A stretch of DNA of 64,000 bases from Psychrobacter phenylpyruvicus DSM 7000 = NBRC 102152 (GTDB lineage Bacteria > Pseudomonadota > Gammaproteobacteria > Pseudomonadales > Moraxellaceae), in assembly GCF_000685805.1 (NCBI RefSeq), contig NZ_JMKP01000007.1:55715-119714 (forward strand), given 5' to 3'. A model generated the notes under the pieces. It did not search any database and had not been told where the DNA came from. It saw nothing but the letters and a program-made list of their open reading frames with translations. How positions within the stretch are numbered: the stretch's first letter is position 1; each line of letters opens with the position of its first letter. Shown here in pieces: positions 9,412-19,998 of this stretch. The translations under genes and the position numbers were made by a program.

Positions 9412-10851
9412 ATGGCCGAAAGTAAAAAAAGAAGTGAAAAAAGTGACAACAATGACGTTGGTTTAACCGATTTATTGAGTCAGCAGCCTCCCCATAACGT
9501 AGACATCGAAAAAGCTTTATTGGCTACTTTGATGAGTATTGACGAATCTTTTGACAAGATATCTGATATCGTTACAAAAGATGACTTCTATGCAGGTCGT
9601 CATCAACATATTTTTGCCGCAATCTCTCATCTTGCTATGGTAGGTGAACCGTATGATACGGTTATGGTGCATGACTGGCTTAATTCACAAAAACTACTGA
9701 AACAGGCTGGTGGCGAAAGCTACTTGGCCGATATTGTGACCCAAAGCCCCAGCACCATGTTTAACATCGTCTCCTATGCAGAGCGGGTGCGTGAGCTGTC
9801 GACTTTACGCCAACTTATTACAGCTGGCAATGAAATGCTTGCACTCGCTTATGATCCCAGAGAGCGCGGTGTCAGTGACATTTTAGACACAGTTGAGTCC
9901 AAAATATTTGCGATTAATGAGCAACATAACAAACGTGCTCAGCAAAGAGGGCCTGTCGATGTAAGCTCAGTGCTAGTGAACGTTATTGAGCAAATGGATG
10001 AGCTGAAGAACAATCCAGATGGCATGATTGGCTTAAAGACTCCCTTTACTGAGCTCAATAATAAAACGCAGGGACTGCAACCTGGTGATTTAATCATTGT
10101 TGCCGCTCGTCCTTCTATGGGTAAGACCACCTTCGCCATGAACTTAGCTGAGGGGGTATTATTTCACGAAAACTTGCCAGTAATCGTGTTTTCTATGGAG
10201 ATGCCAGCAGAATCTATCGTTATGCGTCTGCTGTCCTCTTGGGGGCAGATTAACCAAACTAGCCTACGTTCTGCTCAGATGAATGAGGATGAATGGGCGC
10301 GTATGATGAATGCCATCTCGCATTTGCAAGACAAACACCTGTACATTGATGACAGTACTGCCCTTCCTCCCTCAGAGGTACGATCACGCTGTCGCCGTAT
10401 TGCCAAAAACCACGACGGTAAAGTAGGCATGGTGATAGTCGATTACCTACAGCTGATGAAAGTACCTAGCTTAAGTGGTAACCGTGTGGAAGAGATTTCG
10501 GAGATTTCACGCAGCTTAAAAGCCTTGGCACGTGAGTTAAACTGCCCTGTTATTGCCCTATCTCAGCTTAACCGAAGCCTTGAGAACCGTCCGAATAAGC
10601 GCCCTATCATGTCCGACTTACGTGAATCAGGAGCCATTGAGCAGGATGCCGACTTAATTACCTTTATTTATCGTGATGAAGTTTATAACGAAAACTCTGA
10701 CCTAAAAGGCGTGGCTGAAATCATCATTGGTAAGCAGCGTAACGGACCTATTGGAACCGTGCGTTTGGCATTCGAAGGTCAATACACCCGCTTCATTAAC
10801 TTAACGCCTGATCATTATATGGCGGACGCTAGTTTTGAGAACGATGAATAA
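9412..10851 (+). CDS. dnaB: replicative DNA helicase DnaB
   Basis: The hexameric 5'-3' helicase of the replication fork. The N-terminal DnaB domain (about 25-130, beginning near PPHNVDIEKALL) is followed by a linker and the RecA-like domain. Walker A is ARPSMGKTT (232-240), Walker B is VIVDYLQLM (341-349), and the later signatures SQLNRSLE and MSDLRESGAIEQDAD are visible. The length of 479 is normal. The first 20 residues are charged and variable. The ribosome site is poor. An 8-bp tandem repeat array follows the gene. Confidence 0.97.
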   Translation: MAESKKRSEKSDNNDVGLTDLLSQQPPHNVDIEKALLATLMSIDESFDKISDIVTKDDFYAGRHQHIFAAISHLAMVGEPYDTVMVHDWLNSQKLLKQAGGESYLADIVTQSPSTMFNIVSYAERVRELSTLRQLITAGNEMLALAYDPRERGVSDILDTVESKIFAINEQHNKRAQQRGPVDVSSVLVNVIEQMDELKNNPDGMIGLKTPFTELNNKTQGLQPGDLIIVAARPSMGKTTFAMNLAEGVLFHENLPVIVFSMEMPAESIVMRLLSSWGQINQTSLRSAQMNEDEWARMMNAISHLQDKHLYIDDSTALPPSEVRSRCRRIAKNHDGKVGMVIVDYLQLMKVPSLSGNRVEEISEISRSLKALARELNCPVIALSQLNRSLENRPNKRPIMSDLRESGAIEQDADLITFIYRDEVYNENSDLKGVAEIIIGKQRNGPIGTVRLAFEGQYTRFINLTPDHYMADASFENDE

Positions 10852-10899
10852 TTTTCTTAAGTAAATTCCTACATATTGACACTTTATATCAGCCGTAAA

Positions 10900-10939
10900 C
10901 TATTAAACTATTAAACTATTAAACTATTAAATTATTAAA
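10900..10939. repeat. 8-bp tandem repeat, five copies
   Basis: Four copies of CTATTAAA followed by one TTATTAAA, directly after dnaB. It is a simple-sequence array of the kind prone to slippage. Confidence 0.85.
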
Positions 10940-10970
10940 TTATATTACCTGAGCTACTTACCTCATAGTT

Positions 10971-10996
10971 AAAAGGTTTAGTGGCTCCTTTTGTTT
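10971..10996 (+). terminator. possible weak terminator after dnaB
   Basis: AAAAGG (10971-10976) pairs with CCTTTT (10987-10992) around a 10-base loop and is followed by GTTT. The stem is short, so this is a weak call. Confidence 0.35.
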
Positions 10997-11065
10997 CCTT
11001 TTATTCTACCCAACCGGCTTCGGCCTAACCTTCGTTATCCATAAAAGAGAGTTTAAAACCAAGTT

Positions 11066-12133
11066 ATGTTTCATTTTTTAAACGACTACAGCGAAAGTGC
11101 CCACCCTGACATCATTAAAGCCATGCAAGACGCCCACCTACAACAACATAAAGGCTACGGCTTCGATGAGTACTCAGATCGAGTACGAGATCTAATAAAG
11201 TCGCAATTAGATAATAAAGACATTGCTGTCCACTTTGGGATTACTGGCACTCAAGCAAACTTGGTTTGTATCGACGCTATGCTATCGCCTATCGATGGTA
11301 TCGTGGCCTGTGACACTGGCCATATCGCTGTGAATGAAGCAGGCGCTATTGAGGCCACAGGTCACAAGGTTATTTTGGCAGAATCAAAGCAAGGTAAGCT
11401 GACCATTGAAGCTTTGGAAAAGGTGCGAGTCCGGCATAGCTTTACGCCACACGTTGTTAGAGCCAAAGCGGTGTATATCTCTAACACTACTGAGCTTGGT
11501 ACCGTCTATACCTATGAAGAGCTAAAAGCTTTATCAGATTATTGCCGTAGCAATAACATGTATTTGTTTATGGATGGGGCAAGATTAGGCGCTGCTATTG
11601 CTTATACCCATAGCAATCCTAATGAGCGTACCTTGACCTTAGCAGATCTGGCTGAGTTAACCGATATATTTTGGTTTGGTGGTACGAAAATGGGCGCCAT
11701 GTTCGGTGAAATATTAATCATTCCAAATAAAGATATTGCCACTGACTTTAATATCTATCTAAAGCGCCACGGTGGTTTAATGGCTAAGGGATATTTGCTA
11801 GGCTTACAGTTTGAGGTTTTATTACAAGACGATAAGTATTTACAGCTTTGCCTTCATGCCAATGCTATGGCTAAAAAGCTTTCTGATGGATTACAGCACT
11901 GTGGTATTGAACTGTTCGTACCTACTCAAAGTAATCAGGTTTTTGCGCTATTGCCTTCTGATCTTATTGCTATCTTAAAAACTGAGTTTGATTTTTATGA
12001 GTGGGAGCAACTGGATAATGGCTGTACCATCTGCCGTTTTGTCACCTCTTGGGCTACACCTGAAAATCAGGTAGAGCGTTTTATTGCTATGCTAGAAACC
12101 AATACGTTAGAGGCTAATACCTCTAATAACTAA
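11066..12133 (+). CDS. threonine aldolase-like PLP-dependent lyase (beta-eliminating lyase family)
   Basis: A fold-type I PLP enzyme of 355 residues resembling low-specificity L-threonine aldolase, which cleaves threonine or allo-threonine to glycine and acetaldehyde. Asp170 in FMDGARLGAA would bind the PLP nitrogen and Lys208 in FGGTKMGA would form the Schiff base. TGTQAN (60-65) is the phosphate-binding turn. AAGAGAG upstream supports the start. The exact substrate could differ within the beta-eliminating lyase family. The next gene on the same strand starts about 117 bases later, so linkage is possible but not shown. Confidence 0.88.
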   Translation: MFHFLNDYSESAHPDIIKAMQDAHLQQHKGYGFDEYSDRVRDLIKSQLDNKDIAVHFGITGTQANLVCIDAMLSPIDGIVACDTGHIAVNEAGAIEATGHKVILAESKQGKLTIEALEKVRVRHSFTPHVVRAKAVYISNTTELGTVYTYEELKALSDYCRSNNMYLFMDGARLGAAIAYTHSNPNERTLTLADLAELTDIFWFGGTKMGAMFGEILIIPNKDIATDFNIYLKRHGGLMAKGYLLGLQFEVLLQDDKYLQLCLHANAMAKKLSDGLQHCGIELFVPTQSNQVFALLPSDLIAILKTEFDFYEWEQLDNGCTICRFVTSWATPENQVERFIAMLETNTLEANTSNN

Positions 12134-12250
12134 AGCTTTTTTGATACCAAGAGAATTGTTTTTTGTATCGCTAGCAATAAAAGTGTATAACTAACAGGTG
12201 ATACTTCTACCCTCTCAATATTTTTGCTTCAATGCATTAGGATATCTATT

Positions 12251-13051
12251 ATGACCCAGTCTCAAGATGTTGTAATTTATAGTGTCGAAAACCATATCGC
12301 GACAATTACTCTTAATGATCCAAAAAGCTTAAATGCTTTTAGCACCCCGATGAAATCTGCGGTAGTGTCGGCCTTACAAAAAGCTGAAGCCGATGCCGAC
12401 GTGCGTGTCATTATTTTGCAAGGGGCAGGTGGTAACTTCTCAAGTGGCGGCGATATCAAAGAGATGTTGTCAGATGGCCTAGAAAAAGAAGCACTTTCAG
12501 AAAAGCTAAAAACCATGGTCACTGGAGCTGGCGAAGTCAGCTTACTACTGCGTAAAATTCATAAGCCTATTATTGCCAAACTTGAAGGCGCAGTCGCTGG
12601 GGCTGGCATGAACTTAGCCTTGACTTGTGACTTCCGCATTACTGCCGATAATGCTAAGTTTGTGCAAGCTTTTGTTCATATCGGTCTGGTACCTGATGCT
12701 GGAGGTATCTACTTATTAAATGAGCTTATTGGTCCCGCTAAGACTACTGAGCTGGTAATGCTAGGCGATAAAATTAGTGCTCAAGACATGGCAGATTTAA
12801 ACTTAGTGAATCAAGTAGTGAGCAGCGATGAGCTTGATGCAGCTGTGTTAAAGCTGGCCAATCGTTTAACCCAGCTTCCTGCTACAGCTCTTACTACTAT
12901 GAAGCATCTAATTAACACTCATGCTTATATGGGATTAAATGAAGCTTTAGATATGGAAGTACATCAGCAGGCAAGACTGGCCAAAACTGATGACTTTATC
13001 GAAGGTATTACCGCTTTTATTGAAAAACGCAAACCGGTTTATAATCAGTAA
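12251..13051 (+). CDS. enoyl-CoA hydratase/isomerase, PaaG-like
   Basis: A crotonase-fold protein. I place the start at ATG 12251, with AGGAT upstream, rather than at an in-frame TTG at 12224; this gives 266 residues. The oxyanion-hole stretches are SSGGDIK (64-70) and GAVAGAGMN (113-121). The two catalytic glutamates of classical hydratases are missing: the first position is Ala/Val and the second is Asp149 in LVPDAGG. Asp149 is the pattern of PaaG-type isomerases, so isomerisation is more likely than simple hydration. No paa genes lie nearby; a role in fatty acid or aromatic acyl-CoA breakdown is only inferred. A hairpin terminator lies downstream. Confidence 0.88.
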   Translation: MTQSQDVVIYSVENHIATITLNDPKSLNAFSTPMKSAVVSALQKAEADADVRVIILQGAGGNFSSGGDIKEMLSDGLEKEALSEKLKTMVTGAGEVSLLLRKIHKPIIAKLEGAVAGAGMNLALTCDFRITADNAKFVQAFVHIGLVPDAGGIYLLNELIGPAKTTELVMLGDKISAQDMADLNLVNQVVSSDELDAAVLKLANRLTQLPATALTTMKHLINTHAYMGLNEALDMEVHQQARLAKTDDFIEGITAFIEKRKPVYNQ

Positions 13052-13124
13052 TTCTACCGTTAATAAAACGACGGTTTTTTCTTTTAGACAGAAATTAGAC
13101 AAAAATTATTTTGAGAAAATTTAC

Positions 13125-13150
13125 AAGGGCTACCTGATGGTAGTCCTTTT
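13125..13150 (+). terminator. terminator between convergent enoyl-CoA hydratase and PACE genes
   Basis: AAGGGCTACC (13125-13134) pairs with GGTAGTCCTT (13139-13148), with one G-T pair and loop TGAT, and T residues follow. A weaker hairpin ACCGT/ACGGT with a T-run lies just before it, near 13056-13080. Confidence 0.75.
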
Positions 13151-13151
13151 G

Positions 13152-13589
13152 TTATTTGGATTTATAATGCTGAGGCAAAGTAAAAATCTTGTCAAAAATT
13201 AAGGTAAATATAAAGGTATATACCAAGAAGAATAGTAATAAAGCCAATTCCATAGTAAATGCTTTATAAACCCCTACGTCATACCAAAGCATATATAATG
13301 GCAAGCAAATTAACACTAGCCCACCCTCAAAGCCTATAGCATGGACACTGCGGATTAGCACAGTTCGCTCTTGGACTTTGTTCCGGCGCTCCCAAGCTTC
13401 AAATAGCGTATTAAATATAAAGTTCCAGACAACGGCTACCAACGACACCATAACAGCGACAGGTAACGACTCTGAGGCATCACTATCACTTAACCACATC
13501 AACACATAAGTAGAAGAGATGATGGCAATAATCTCAAAAACAGTCACATACACTATGCGGCGCTTTAGAGGCGACAAGGTAATCAACAT
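13152..13589 (-). CDS. PACE-family efflux transporter (AceI-like)
   Basis: A 145-residue protein with four predicted membrane helices, resembling the proteobacterial antimicrobial compound efflux family whose founder AceI exports chlorhexidine in Acinetobacter. The two tandem BTP-type halves are visible. Glu19 in the first helix (VFEII) corresponds to the glutamate needed for proton-coupled transport. The motif WNFIFNTLFEAWE (55-67) is the conserved end of the first half. The real substrate here is unknown; relatives also move short-chain diamines. The ATG at 13589 has AGGAG very close upstream (short spacing). Confidence 0.88.
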   Translation of the reverse strand: MLITLSPLKRRIVYVTVFEIIAIISSTYVLMWLSDSDASESLPVAVMVSLVAVVWNFIFNTLFEAWERRNKVQERTVLIRSVHAIGFEGGLVLICLPLYMLWYDVGVYKAFTMELALLLFFLVYTFIFTLIFDKIFTLPQHYKSK

Positions 13590-13724
13590 CCACTCCTAAG
13601 TACAAAAATACTGCACCTTGAAAGAATCGGCCCGCCCCGACACAACAAAAAACAATTCAAATACAGAGCCACGGTTTCCGCCCGTATCTTCCCTAGCACA
13701 ATGATCGCTAACCTAATTTTATAT

Positions 13725-13752
13725 AAAAACCCTTGCTATAAAATAACAAGGG
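13725..13752 (-). terminator. terminator of the aminotransferase gene
   Basis: On the minus strand CCCTTG (13752-13747) pairs with CAAGGG (13735-13730) and is followed by TTTTT. It lies downstream of the aminotransferase stop at 13817. Confidence 0.8.
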
Positions 13753-13816
13753 CTGTTAACTTTAGTCAATCTGGCTACCTGCTTAACCCTAACCTCTCAA
13801 CAAGGTAAGCTTTAAC

Positions 13817-15016
13817 TTACTGATTTGCGCGATAAGCGTCTAATGCAGCTTTCAAACGCTTAACCCCTTCCACAATTTGATCTTCTTCTAAACTGGTGAA
13901 ATTTAAGCGCATGTGATCGGTATAACCCCCGGTTAAGGAAAAAGCTTCACCTGGTACAAAGGCCACATTTTTCTCAATAGCAACTGTAAGCAAATCCATA
14001 ATCGCCACACCAGGCACACGCACCCAAATGAACATCCCCCCTGACGTTGGGAACAACTCAACTTCGTCACCTAGATAAGTGTTGATCGCCTGTACCATAC
14101 ACGCCTTTTTGGTAGCATAAGTTTGGCGAATCAAATCAATATGGGCATCTAGATCGTGAGTGGTCACATATTCGTATAGTAGCTCTTGAACAAATGAGTT
14201 GGTGTGTAAATCTGCTGCTTGCTTGGCAATAATCATCTTAGCTAAGGCAGGCTTAGGCGCAATTACCCAGCCCAAACGGAAGCCTGGAACGAATACTTTA
14301 GAGAATGAGCCCATATAAACCACATTGTCAGGCGCTAAGGCATAAATAGGCCGAGTGTCTGGCGAGGATTGGCCTTCCTCTTCAAATAACAAAGCACCGT
14401 AAGGGTCATCTTCCAACATAATCTTACCGGTCTGTTGTAAGATATCTGCAACTTGCTGACGTTTTTGGGTAGAGTAAGTTAGGCCAGTTGGGTTTTGGAA
14501 GTTGGGAATACCATAGAAGAACTTACTATCCTCTTCTTGCATGGTAGCAAGGAACTGATCAGTATCTAAACCATCTTCTTGCAGCTCAACCTCTTTAAAC
14601 TTAGGTTGATACATACGAAAAGCTTGAATTGCCCCCAGATAAGTAGGCGCTTCCATAACCACAGCATCTTGCGGGTCAATATATATTTTGCCAAATAGAT
14701 CTAAAGCTTGCTGCGATCCAGAAACAATCATTACTTGGTCTGAGGACACCTCGACATTGTGAGTGTCTGAGAAGCGCTTCGCAATCCATTCTCGTAGACC
14801 AGCATGACCTTCAGTCGTTGTATACTGAAAGATACTGCGATCATTACGATCAAACATGGCATTGCTGGCCTCTTTAATGCTTTGGTGCGGAAATAGGCTA
14901 GGATCTGGTAAACCACCAGCAAATGAAATAATTTCTGGCTTAACGGTTAGTTTTAATATTTCACGGATAAATGAGGGTTTTAGTTCGTTGATCACCTCTG
15001 AAAATTGATACTGCAT
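13817..15016 (-). CDS. PLP-dependent aminotransferase (class I, LysN/AAT-like)
   Basis: A fold-type I aminotransferase of 399 residues. I start it at the second ATG (15016): the first ATG (15031) begins a five-codon stretch whose own bases form the ribosome site AAGAGAG. The opening FAGGLPDP and the PLP-lysine motif SFSKVFVPGFRLGW fit the LysN/2-aminoadipate and aromatic-aminotransferase subgroup. NFQNPTG and EDDPYG are the usual cofactor-contact motifs. The amino donor and acceptor cannot be assigned from sequence. It is followed by its own terminator and separated from acnB upstream by another. Confidence 0.88.
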   Translation of the reverse strand: MQYQFSEVINELKPSFIREILKLTVKPEIISFAGGLPDPSLFPHQSIKEASNAMFDRNDRSIFQYTTTEGHAGLREWIAKRFSDTHNVEVSSDQVMIVSGSQQALDLFGKIYIDPQDAVVMEAPTYLGAIQAFRMYQPKFKEVELQEDGLDTDQFLATMQEEDSKFFYGIPNFQNPTGLTYSTQKRQQVADILQQTGKIMLEDDPYGALLFEEEGQSSPDTRPIYALAPDNVVYMGSFSKVFVPGFRLGWVIAPKPALAKMIIAKQAADLHTNSFVQELLYEYVTTHDLDAHIDLIRQTYATKKACMVQAINTYLGDEVELFPTSGGMFIWVRVPGVAIMDLLTVAIEKNVAFVPGEAFSLTGGYTDHMRLNFTSLEEDQIVEGVKRLKAALDAYRANQ

Positions 15017-15165
15017 ATCGCTCTCTTTCATAACATTATTGGGTGGGTTAGTATTTTTATAATGCCAGCCAGCATTTAATATAATTATTATAGTTACCAG
15101 TATATAGAACCGGCTATTAATACGTCTAGCACCAATTGTAACTACGGCTCTAAAGCCTTTAAAAC

Positions 15166-15201
15166 AAAGACCCCGTATCTTAGGATACGGGGTCTTTTTT
15201 T
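15166..15201 (-). terminator. strong bidirectional terminator after acnB
   Basis: AAAGACCCCGTATC (15166-15179) pairs perfectly with GATACGGGGTCTTT (15184-15197) around loop TTAG. The minus strand continues into a T-rich run; the plus strand also has seven T. It lies just downstream of the acnB stop. Confidence 0.93.
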
Positions 15202-15230
15202 AGCTAAAACTAATCAATTAACACATCAAC

Positions 15231-17834
15231 TTATGACAGTTGAGCCACGTTAATTTTATCAGCTTCTTCTGAGTAAGATTCCATTTGATCGAAGTTCATG
15301 TAACGATATACTTCGTCACCCATGCTGTTTAGCATGCCAGCGTATTGCTGATATTCTTCGTTAGTTGGTAGCTTACCAAGTACGGCTGCAACTGCTGCTA
15401 GCTCTGCTGAAGCTAGGTATACGTTAGCACCTTGACCTAGACGGTTAGGGAAGTTACGAGTCGAGGTTGATACTGCTGTAGAGTTTGGAGCAATACGTGC
15501 TTGGTTACCCATACATAGTGAACAACCTGGCATTTCAGTACGTGCGCCTGCTTGTGCGTATACGTTGTAGTAACCCTCTTCCATCAACTGGCGAGCATCC
15601 ACCTTAGTGGGTGGTGCAATCCATAGACGGGTCTTCAAGCTACCTGCAGGTACTTCTTGTAGTAGTTTACCTGCGGCACGGAAGTGACCGATGTTAGTCA
15701 TACAAGAACCGATGAATACTTCATCAATCTTATCACCCGCTACATCAGATAGAGTTTTTGCATCATCTGGATCGTTCGGGCAGCACAGTACTGGCTCTTT
15801 GATTTGGCTCATATCGATGGTCATATCGATGGCGTATTCAGCGTCTTCGTCAGCACGCATTAAGCTTGGGTTCTTCAACCACTCTTGCATAGCTTCGATA
15901 CGACGGCTTAGGGTACGAGCATCACCATAACCTTCAGCGATCATCCACTTAAGTAGAGTGATGTTTGAGTTTAAGTACTCAGTTACCGACTCTTCAGATA
16001 AGGTGATAGTACAACCAGCAGCACTACGCTCAGCTGAGGCGTCTGATAGTTCGAAAGCTTGCTCTACAGTTAAGTCTTCTAGACCTTCAATCTCTAAGAT
16101 ACGGCCGTTAAATTCGTTGATTTTACCTTTCTTATCAACGGTTAAGTAACCTTCTTTGATCGCTTGTAATGGGATAGCGTGTACTAGGTCACGTAGTGTG
16201 ATACCAGGCTGGCGCTCACCAACGAAACGAACACGAACAGACTCAGGCATATCTAGTGGCATAACACCAGTCGCTGCTGCGAAAGCTACTAGACCAGAAC
16301 CTGCTGGGAATGAGATACCCATTGGGAAACGAGTATGCGAGTCACCACCAGTACCTACTGTATCTGGAAGAAGCATACGGTTTAACCATGAGTGAATAAT
16401 ACCGTCACCTGGACGTAAGCTTACACCGCCACGGTTCATGATGAAGTCAGGTAGTGTGTGCTGAGTTTCAACGTCAACTGGCTTTGGATAAGCAGCTGTG
16501 TGACAGAAAGACTGCATTACTAAGTCTGCTTGGAAACCTAAACAAGCTAAGTCTTTTAGTTCGTCACGAGTCATAGGACCAGTAGTATCTTGCGAACCAA
16601 CAGTAGTCATCTTAGGCTCACAGTACATACCTGGACGTACGCCTTCCATACCACAAGCTTTACCAACCATCTTCTGAGCTAAAGTGTAACCTTTGTCTGA
16701 AGCTTCTGGTTGCTCTGGCTTAGCAAATACGTCTGAATGCTCTAGACCTAAGTAATCACGGGCACGGTTAGTTAAAGCACGACCTACGATTAATGGAATA
16801 CGACCACCGGCACGAACTTCATCAAGAAGCGTGTTTGAGTTTAATTCAAAAGTAGATAATACTTCGTCAGAATCATGCTTAGTGATTTTGCCTTCGTGTG
16901 GATAGATGTCAAATACATCACCCATGTTGATGTTATCAACTTGAACGTTTTCAATAGGTAGAGCGCCTGAGTCTTCCATAGTGTTAAAGAAGATAGGAGC
17001 AATTTTGCCACCTAATACTAGGCCACCAGCACGTTTGTTTGGTACGTTAGGGATATCATCGCCCATTAACCAAAGTACCGAGTTAGTAGCTGATTTACGG
17101 CTAGAACCGGTACCTACTACGTCACCAACATAAGCTAATGGATGGCCTTTTTCTTTTAGCTCATCAATAAGCTTCATTGGACCACGTACACCCTCTTCGT
17201 CAGCTTGAATGCCGTCACGAGAGTTTTTGTGCATAGCTAGTGCGTGTAGTGGGATGTCTGGACGGCTCCATGCGTCTTGCGCTGGAGATAGATCGTCTGT
17301 GTTGGTTTCACCGGTTACTTTGAACGCAGTATAAGTTGTTTTTTGAGGTACTTCTGGACGGTTTAAGAACCATTCAGCATCTGCCCAAGACTGAATAACT
17401 TCTTTAGCCTTCTCGTTACCTGCTTCTGCTTTTTCGGTAACGTCATTGAATGCGTCGAATACCAATAGGGTTCTCTTCAGCGCTGTAGCTGCGTTTTCAG
17501 CTACTTCAGCATCATCTAATGCTTCTACTAAAGGTAATACGTTATAACCACCTTGCATAGTGCCTAAGATATCAACCGCTTTTTTCTTATCGATTAGAGG
17601 TGAAGTTGCCTCACCTTTTACGATAGCTGCCAAGAAAGCCGCTTTAACGTAAGCTGCTTGGTCAACACCTGCTGGTACACGGTTAACCAGTAAGTCCATC
17701 AAGAACTCTTCTTCACCCGCTGGTGGATTTTTTAATAGTTCAACTAAATCGGCAGTCTGGTGCTCAGTTAGTGGTAATGGCACTGTACCAAGTTGGGCAC
17801 GTTCTTCGACATGTTTACGATATGCGTCTAACAC
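15231..17834 (-). CDS. acnB: aconitate hydratase B AcnB
   Basis: Interconverts citrate and isocitrate in the TCA cycle. At 867 residues it matches E. coli AcnB (865). The [4Fe-4S] ligands are Cys711 (GSCMTN), Cys771 and Cys774 (PGCSLCMGN). The N-terminal HEAT-like domain, then the swivel domain, then the catalytic domains run in the AcnB order. AcnB of other bacteria is also an mRNA-binding, iron-responsive protein; this is family knowledge, not seen here. The gene is monocistronic, with a strong terminator at 15166-15201 and a 444-base upstream gap. Confidence 0.98.
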   Translation of the reverse strand: MLDAYRKHVEERAQLGTVPLPLTEHQTADLVELLKNPPAGEEEFLMDLLVNRVPAGVDQAAYVKAAFLAAIVKGEATSPLIDKKKAVDILGTMQGGYNVLPLVEALDDAEVAENAATALKRTLLVFDAFNDVTEKAEAGNEKAKEVIQSWADAEWFLNRPEVPQKTTYTAFKVTGETNTDDLSPAQDAWSRPDIPLHALAMHKNSRDGIQADEEGVRGPMKLIDELKEKGHPLAYVGDVVGTGSSRKSATNSVLWLMGDDIPNVPNKRAGGLVLGGKIAPIFFNTMEDSGALPIENVQVDNINMGDVFDIYPHEGKITKHDSDEVLSTFELNSNTLLDEVRAGGRIPLIVGRALTNRARDYLGLEHSDVFAKPEQPEASDKGYTLAQKMVGKACGMEGVRPGMYCEPKMTTVGSQDTTGPMTRDELKDLACLGFQADLVMQSFCHTAAYPKPVDVETQHTLPDFIMNRGGVSLRPGDGIIHSWLNRMLLPDTVGTGGDSHTRFPMGISFPAGSGLVAFAAATGVMPLDMPESVRVRFVGERQPGITLRDLVHAIPLQAIKEGYLTVDKKGKINEFNGRILEIEGLEDLTVEQAFELSDASAERSAAGCTITLSEESVTEYLNSNITLLKWMIAEGYGDARTLSRRIEAMQEWLKNPSLMRADEDAEYAIDMTIDMSQIKEPVLCCPNDPDDAKTLSDVAGDKIDEVFIGSCMTNIGHFRAAGKLLQEVPAGSLKTRLWIAPPTKVDARQLMEEGYYNVYAQAGARTEMPGCSLCMGNQARIAPNSTAVSTSTRNFPNRLGQGANVYLASAELAAVAAVLGKLPTNEEYQQYAGMLNSMGDEVYRYMNFDQMESYSEEADKINVAQLS

Positions 17835-18278
17835 AATAAGCGTCCTCTTTCATTATTTTACGCAGGTTAGGTAGCTGCCACTGGATTGGGTTACTGTCAT
17901 CAGTCAATATTAACAGTAGAATTTTGTGGGGGGCTGCCAGTACCTTGCAGGTGGGTTTATCTCTCGGCACTAATATAGCCTAAAACGCCCAAAAAGTTAA
18001 TCACCAAACTGTAAACCCTATGCATTTTAAGGCCATATCGAACATTTATTTTATAAATACCTACTATAATTCAACGCCCCATAGCATTAATTTGTTATGC
18101 TAATTAGTAACAATGAGAAGCACTTTTAAAAAATATCTATGGTTTAATTTTATAAGCTAATTAAAATAATTAAGACCATCATTGACCTACTTTCTTAAAC
18201 GTTATTGGGTCTTATTGGCCTGTTATTCCCCCCTACCCATCATTAACTTACCTTTCGTTTATAAAAAGGAATACTGTT
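17835..18278. other. 444-bp divergent intergenic region, acnB / CMD gene
   Basis: No gene seen. It must hold the acnB promoter (minus) and that of the CMD gene (plus). I see no convincing Fur box or long inverted repeat. The stretch from about 18040 to 18180 is very AT-rich. Confidence 0.5.
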
Positions 18279-18689
18279 ATGACAGACAATAAAAGTGATA
18301 ATTATCAAAATGGACTTAAAGTACGTACTAAAGTTATGGGAGAGTCGCATGTGCAGCGCTCTTTAAATTCAGCAACTGCTTTTACTCAGCCTCTTCAAGA
18401 CTGGATTATCGAGCACGCTTGGGGCAGCACCTGGCAAGAAGAGGCAGTATTACCTCATAAATACCGCTCATTAATTACCATGGCTTTCTTAATTGCTCAA
18501 AAAAGCCCTAATGAATTAAAAGGCCACGTTCGAGGTGCTATTAATAATGGGGCAACTGTCGCTGAAATCCGTGAAGTGTTAATGCACAGCCTGCCTTATT
18601 GCGGCGCTCCAGCGGCTCAAGAAGCATTTCGAGCTGCCATAGAAGCCTTAACCGAACTGGGCATTGACTTGAATGATGACTCGCTATAA
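18279..18689 (+). CDS. carboxymuconolactone decarboxylase (CMD/PcaC-like) family protein
   Basis: A 136-residue all-helical protein of the PcaC/AhpD superfamily. The stretch around WGSTW, LPHKYRSL, HVRGAINNGAT and LPYCGAPAAQEAF follows 4-carboxymuconolactone decarboxylase closely, including the histidine of the helix pair and the C-terminal catalytic region. A CxxC pair, as in AhpD peroxidase-type members, is absent. No other protocatechuate-pathway gene is in the window, so a role in that pathway is not supported by context. AAAAAGGA lies upstream of the ATG. Confidence 0.85.
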   Translation: MTDNKSDNYQNGLKVRTKVMGESHVQRSLNSATAFTQPLQDWIIEHAWGSTWQEEAVLPHKYRSLITMAFLIAQKSPNELKGHVRGAINNGATVAEIREVLMHSLPYCGAPAAQEAFRAAIEALTELGIDLNDDSL

Positions 18690-18835
18690 TCAGTCTAGTT
18701 CAGCTCACTTTGCTACTGTCATCGGCTTGAATTCCCCGCGCTTAGCCTAATATCTGATATAATAAGACCACTGATTTTTTATTTTGAATTACTAATAAAC
18801 CCTAATACTATCAAGGGTTAGGACCGAAGCTGATT

Positions 18836-19888
18836 ATGACAACTACAGTACAAACTTTCGTGCCCGCAGCCGCACCGAAACCAAAAAAAGCGGTTAAAGG
18901 GGAAAAACTTCGTGGCTATGATAAGGTAGCTCGTATTCCAATTAAAGTAATTCCTACGGTAGAAGCACCAAAGAAGCCTGATTGGATTCGGGTTAAGATG
19001 TCTTCACCCGCTGAGGTGGATCGCATCAAAAAAACCTTGCGTAAACAAAAGCTTTATACAGTTTGTGAAGAAGCGGCCTGCCCTAACCTGCCACAGTGCT
19101 TCGGTGATGGTACCGCCACCTTTATGATTATGGGTGACATTTGTACCCGCCGCTGCCCATTTTGTGATGTAGCTCATGGCCGCCCCAATGAGCTAGACAA
19201 AGATGAACCTCGTCATACGGCAGAAACCATTCAAGGTTTGGGTCTTAAGTATGCGGTTATTACCTCAGTTGACCGTGATGATCTAAAAGATGGTGGCGCT
19301 CAGCACTTTGTGGACGTGATTAACGAATCCAAAGCACTAAGCCCAAATTGCTTAATTGAAATTCTAGTGCCTGACTTCCGGGGTCGTATGGAGGTAGCAT
19401 TAGACCTATTGACGGAAACAGCTCCAGATGTGTTTAACCACAATATTGAAACTGTGCCCCGTCTGTATAAAGCCTTCCGTCCAGGCTCTGACTACCAACA
19501 CTCGCTAGATTTGCTTAAGCAATACAAAGCACGCCGTCCAGACATCGCCACCAAATGTGGCTTTATGGTCGGCTTGGGTGAGACTGAAGAAGAGGTTTAT
19601 GCCTTACTTGATGATCTAAAAGCCCATGACGTGGACATGATTACTATTGGTCAGTACTTGCAGCCTAGTAAAAACCATGCACCTGTAGATCGCTATGTCC
19701 ATCCAGATGAATTCCAGCGTTATATGGATTATGGTAAGAAGATTGGCTTCTTTAGTATTTGGGCCGGCCCTATGGTTCGCTCAAGCTACTTTGCTGATCG
19801 TCAATACTATGGTGAAGATTGTCCTGCCCCAGTTCGCAGCAAAAAAGCTTTAGCTGCTGAAGCGGAAGGTAAGAAGCTGGGCTGTTAA
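18836..19888 (+). CDS. lipA: lipoyl synthase LipA
   Basis: A radical-SAM enzyme that inserts two sulfurs into the octanoyl group on lipoyl domains. The auxiliary cluster ligands are Cys77, Cys82 and Cys88 (CxxxxCxxxxxC). The radical-SAM ligands are Cys103, Cys107 and Cys110 (CTRRCPFC). The C-terminal serine ligand is in VRSSY. The length of 350 is normal, with a lysine- and proline-rich N-terminus. No lipB is adjacent. A strong terminator follows at 19966-19998. Confidence 0.97.
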   Translation: MTTTVQTFVPAAAPKPKKAVKGEKLRGYDKVARIPIKVIPTVEAPKKPDWIRVKMSSPAEVDRIKKTLRKQKLYTVCEEAACPNLPQCFGDGTATFMIMGDICTRRCPFCDVAHGRPNELDKDEPRHTAETIQGLGLKYAVITSVDRDDLKDGGAQHFVDVINESKALSPNCLIEILVPDFRGRMEVALDLLTETAPDVFNHNIETVPRLYKAFRPGSDYQHSLDLLKQYKARRPDIATKCGFMVGLGETEEEVYALLDDLKAHDVDMITIGQYLQPSKNHAPVDRYVHPDEFQRYMDYGKKIGFFSIWAGPMVRSSYFADRQYYGEDCPAPVRSKKALAAEAEGKKLGC

Positions 19889-19965
19889 TCGACGAGCTTT
19901 CGGTTAAACATTTGTCAATCTACAGTTTTTACTAAACAGCATGCCTTATATTTTAAAAAATATTT

Positions 19966-19998
19966 AGGGTGTTAAAATCATTATTTTAACACCCTTTT
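19966..19998 (+). terminator. terminator after lipA
   Basis: GGGTGTTAAAAT (19967-19978) pairs with ATTTTAACACCC (19983-19994) around loop CATT, followed by TTTT. Confidence 0.92.

Noticed and set aside
12990..13202. 70-codon open frame at the end of the enoyl-CoA hydratase gene
   Set aside because: It overlaps the real gene in another frame and spans two terminator hairpins.
18279..18689. Protocatechuate (pca) degradation locus
   Set aside because: The CMD-family gene is isolated; no other pca genes are in the window.
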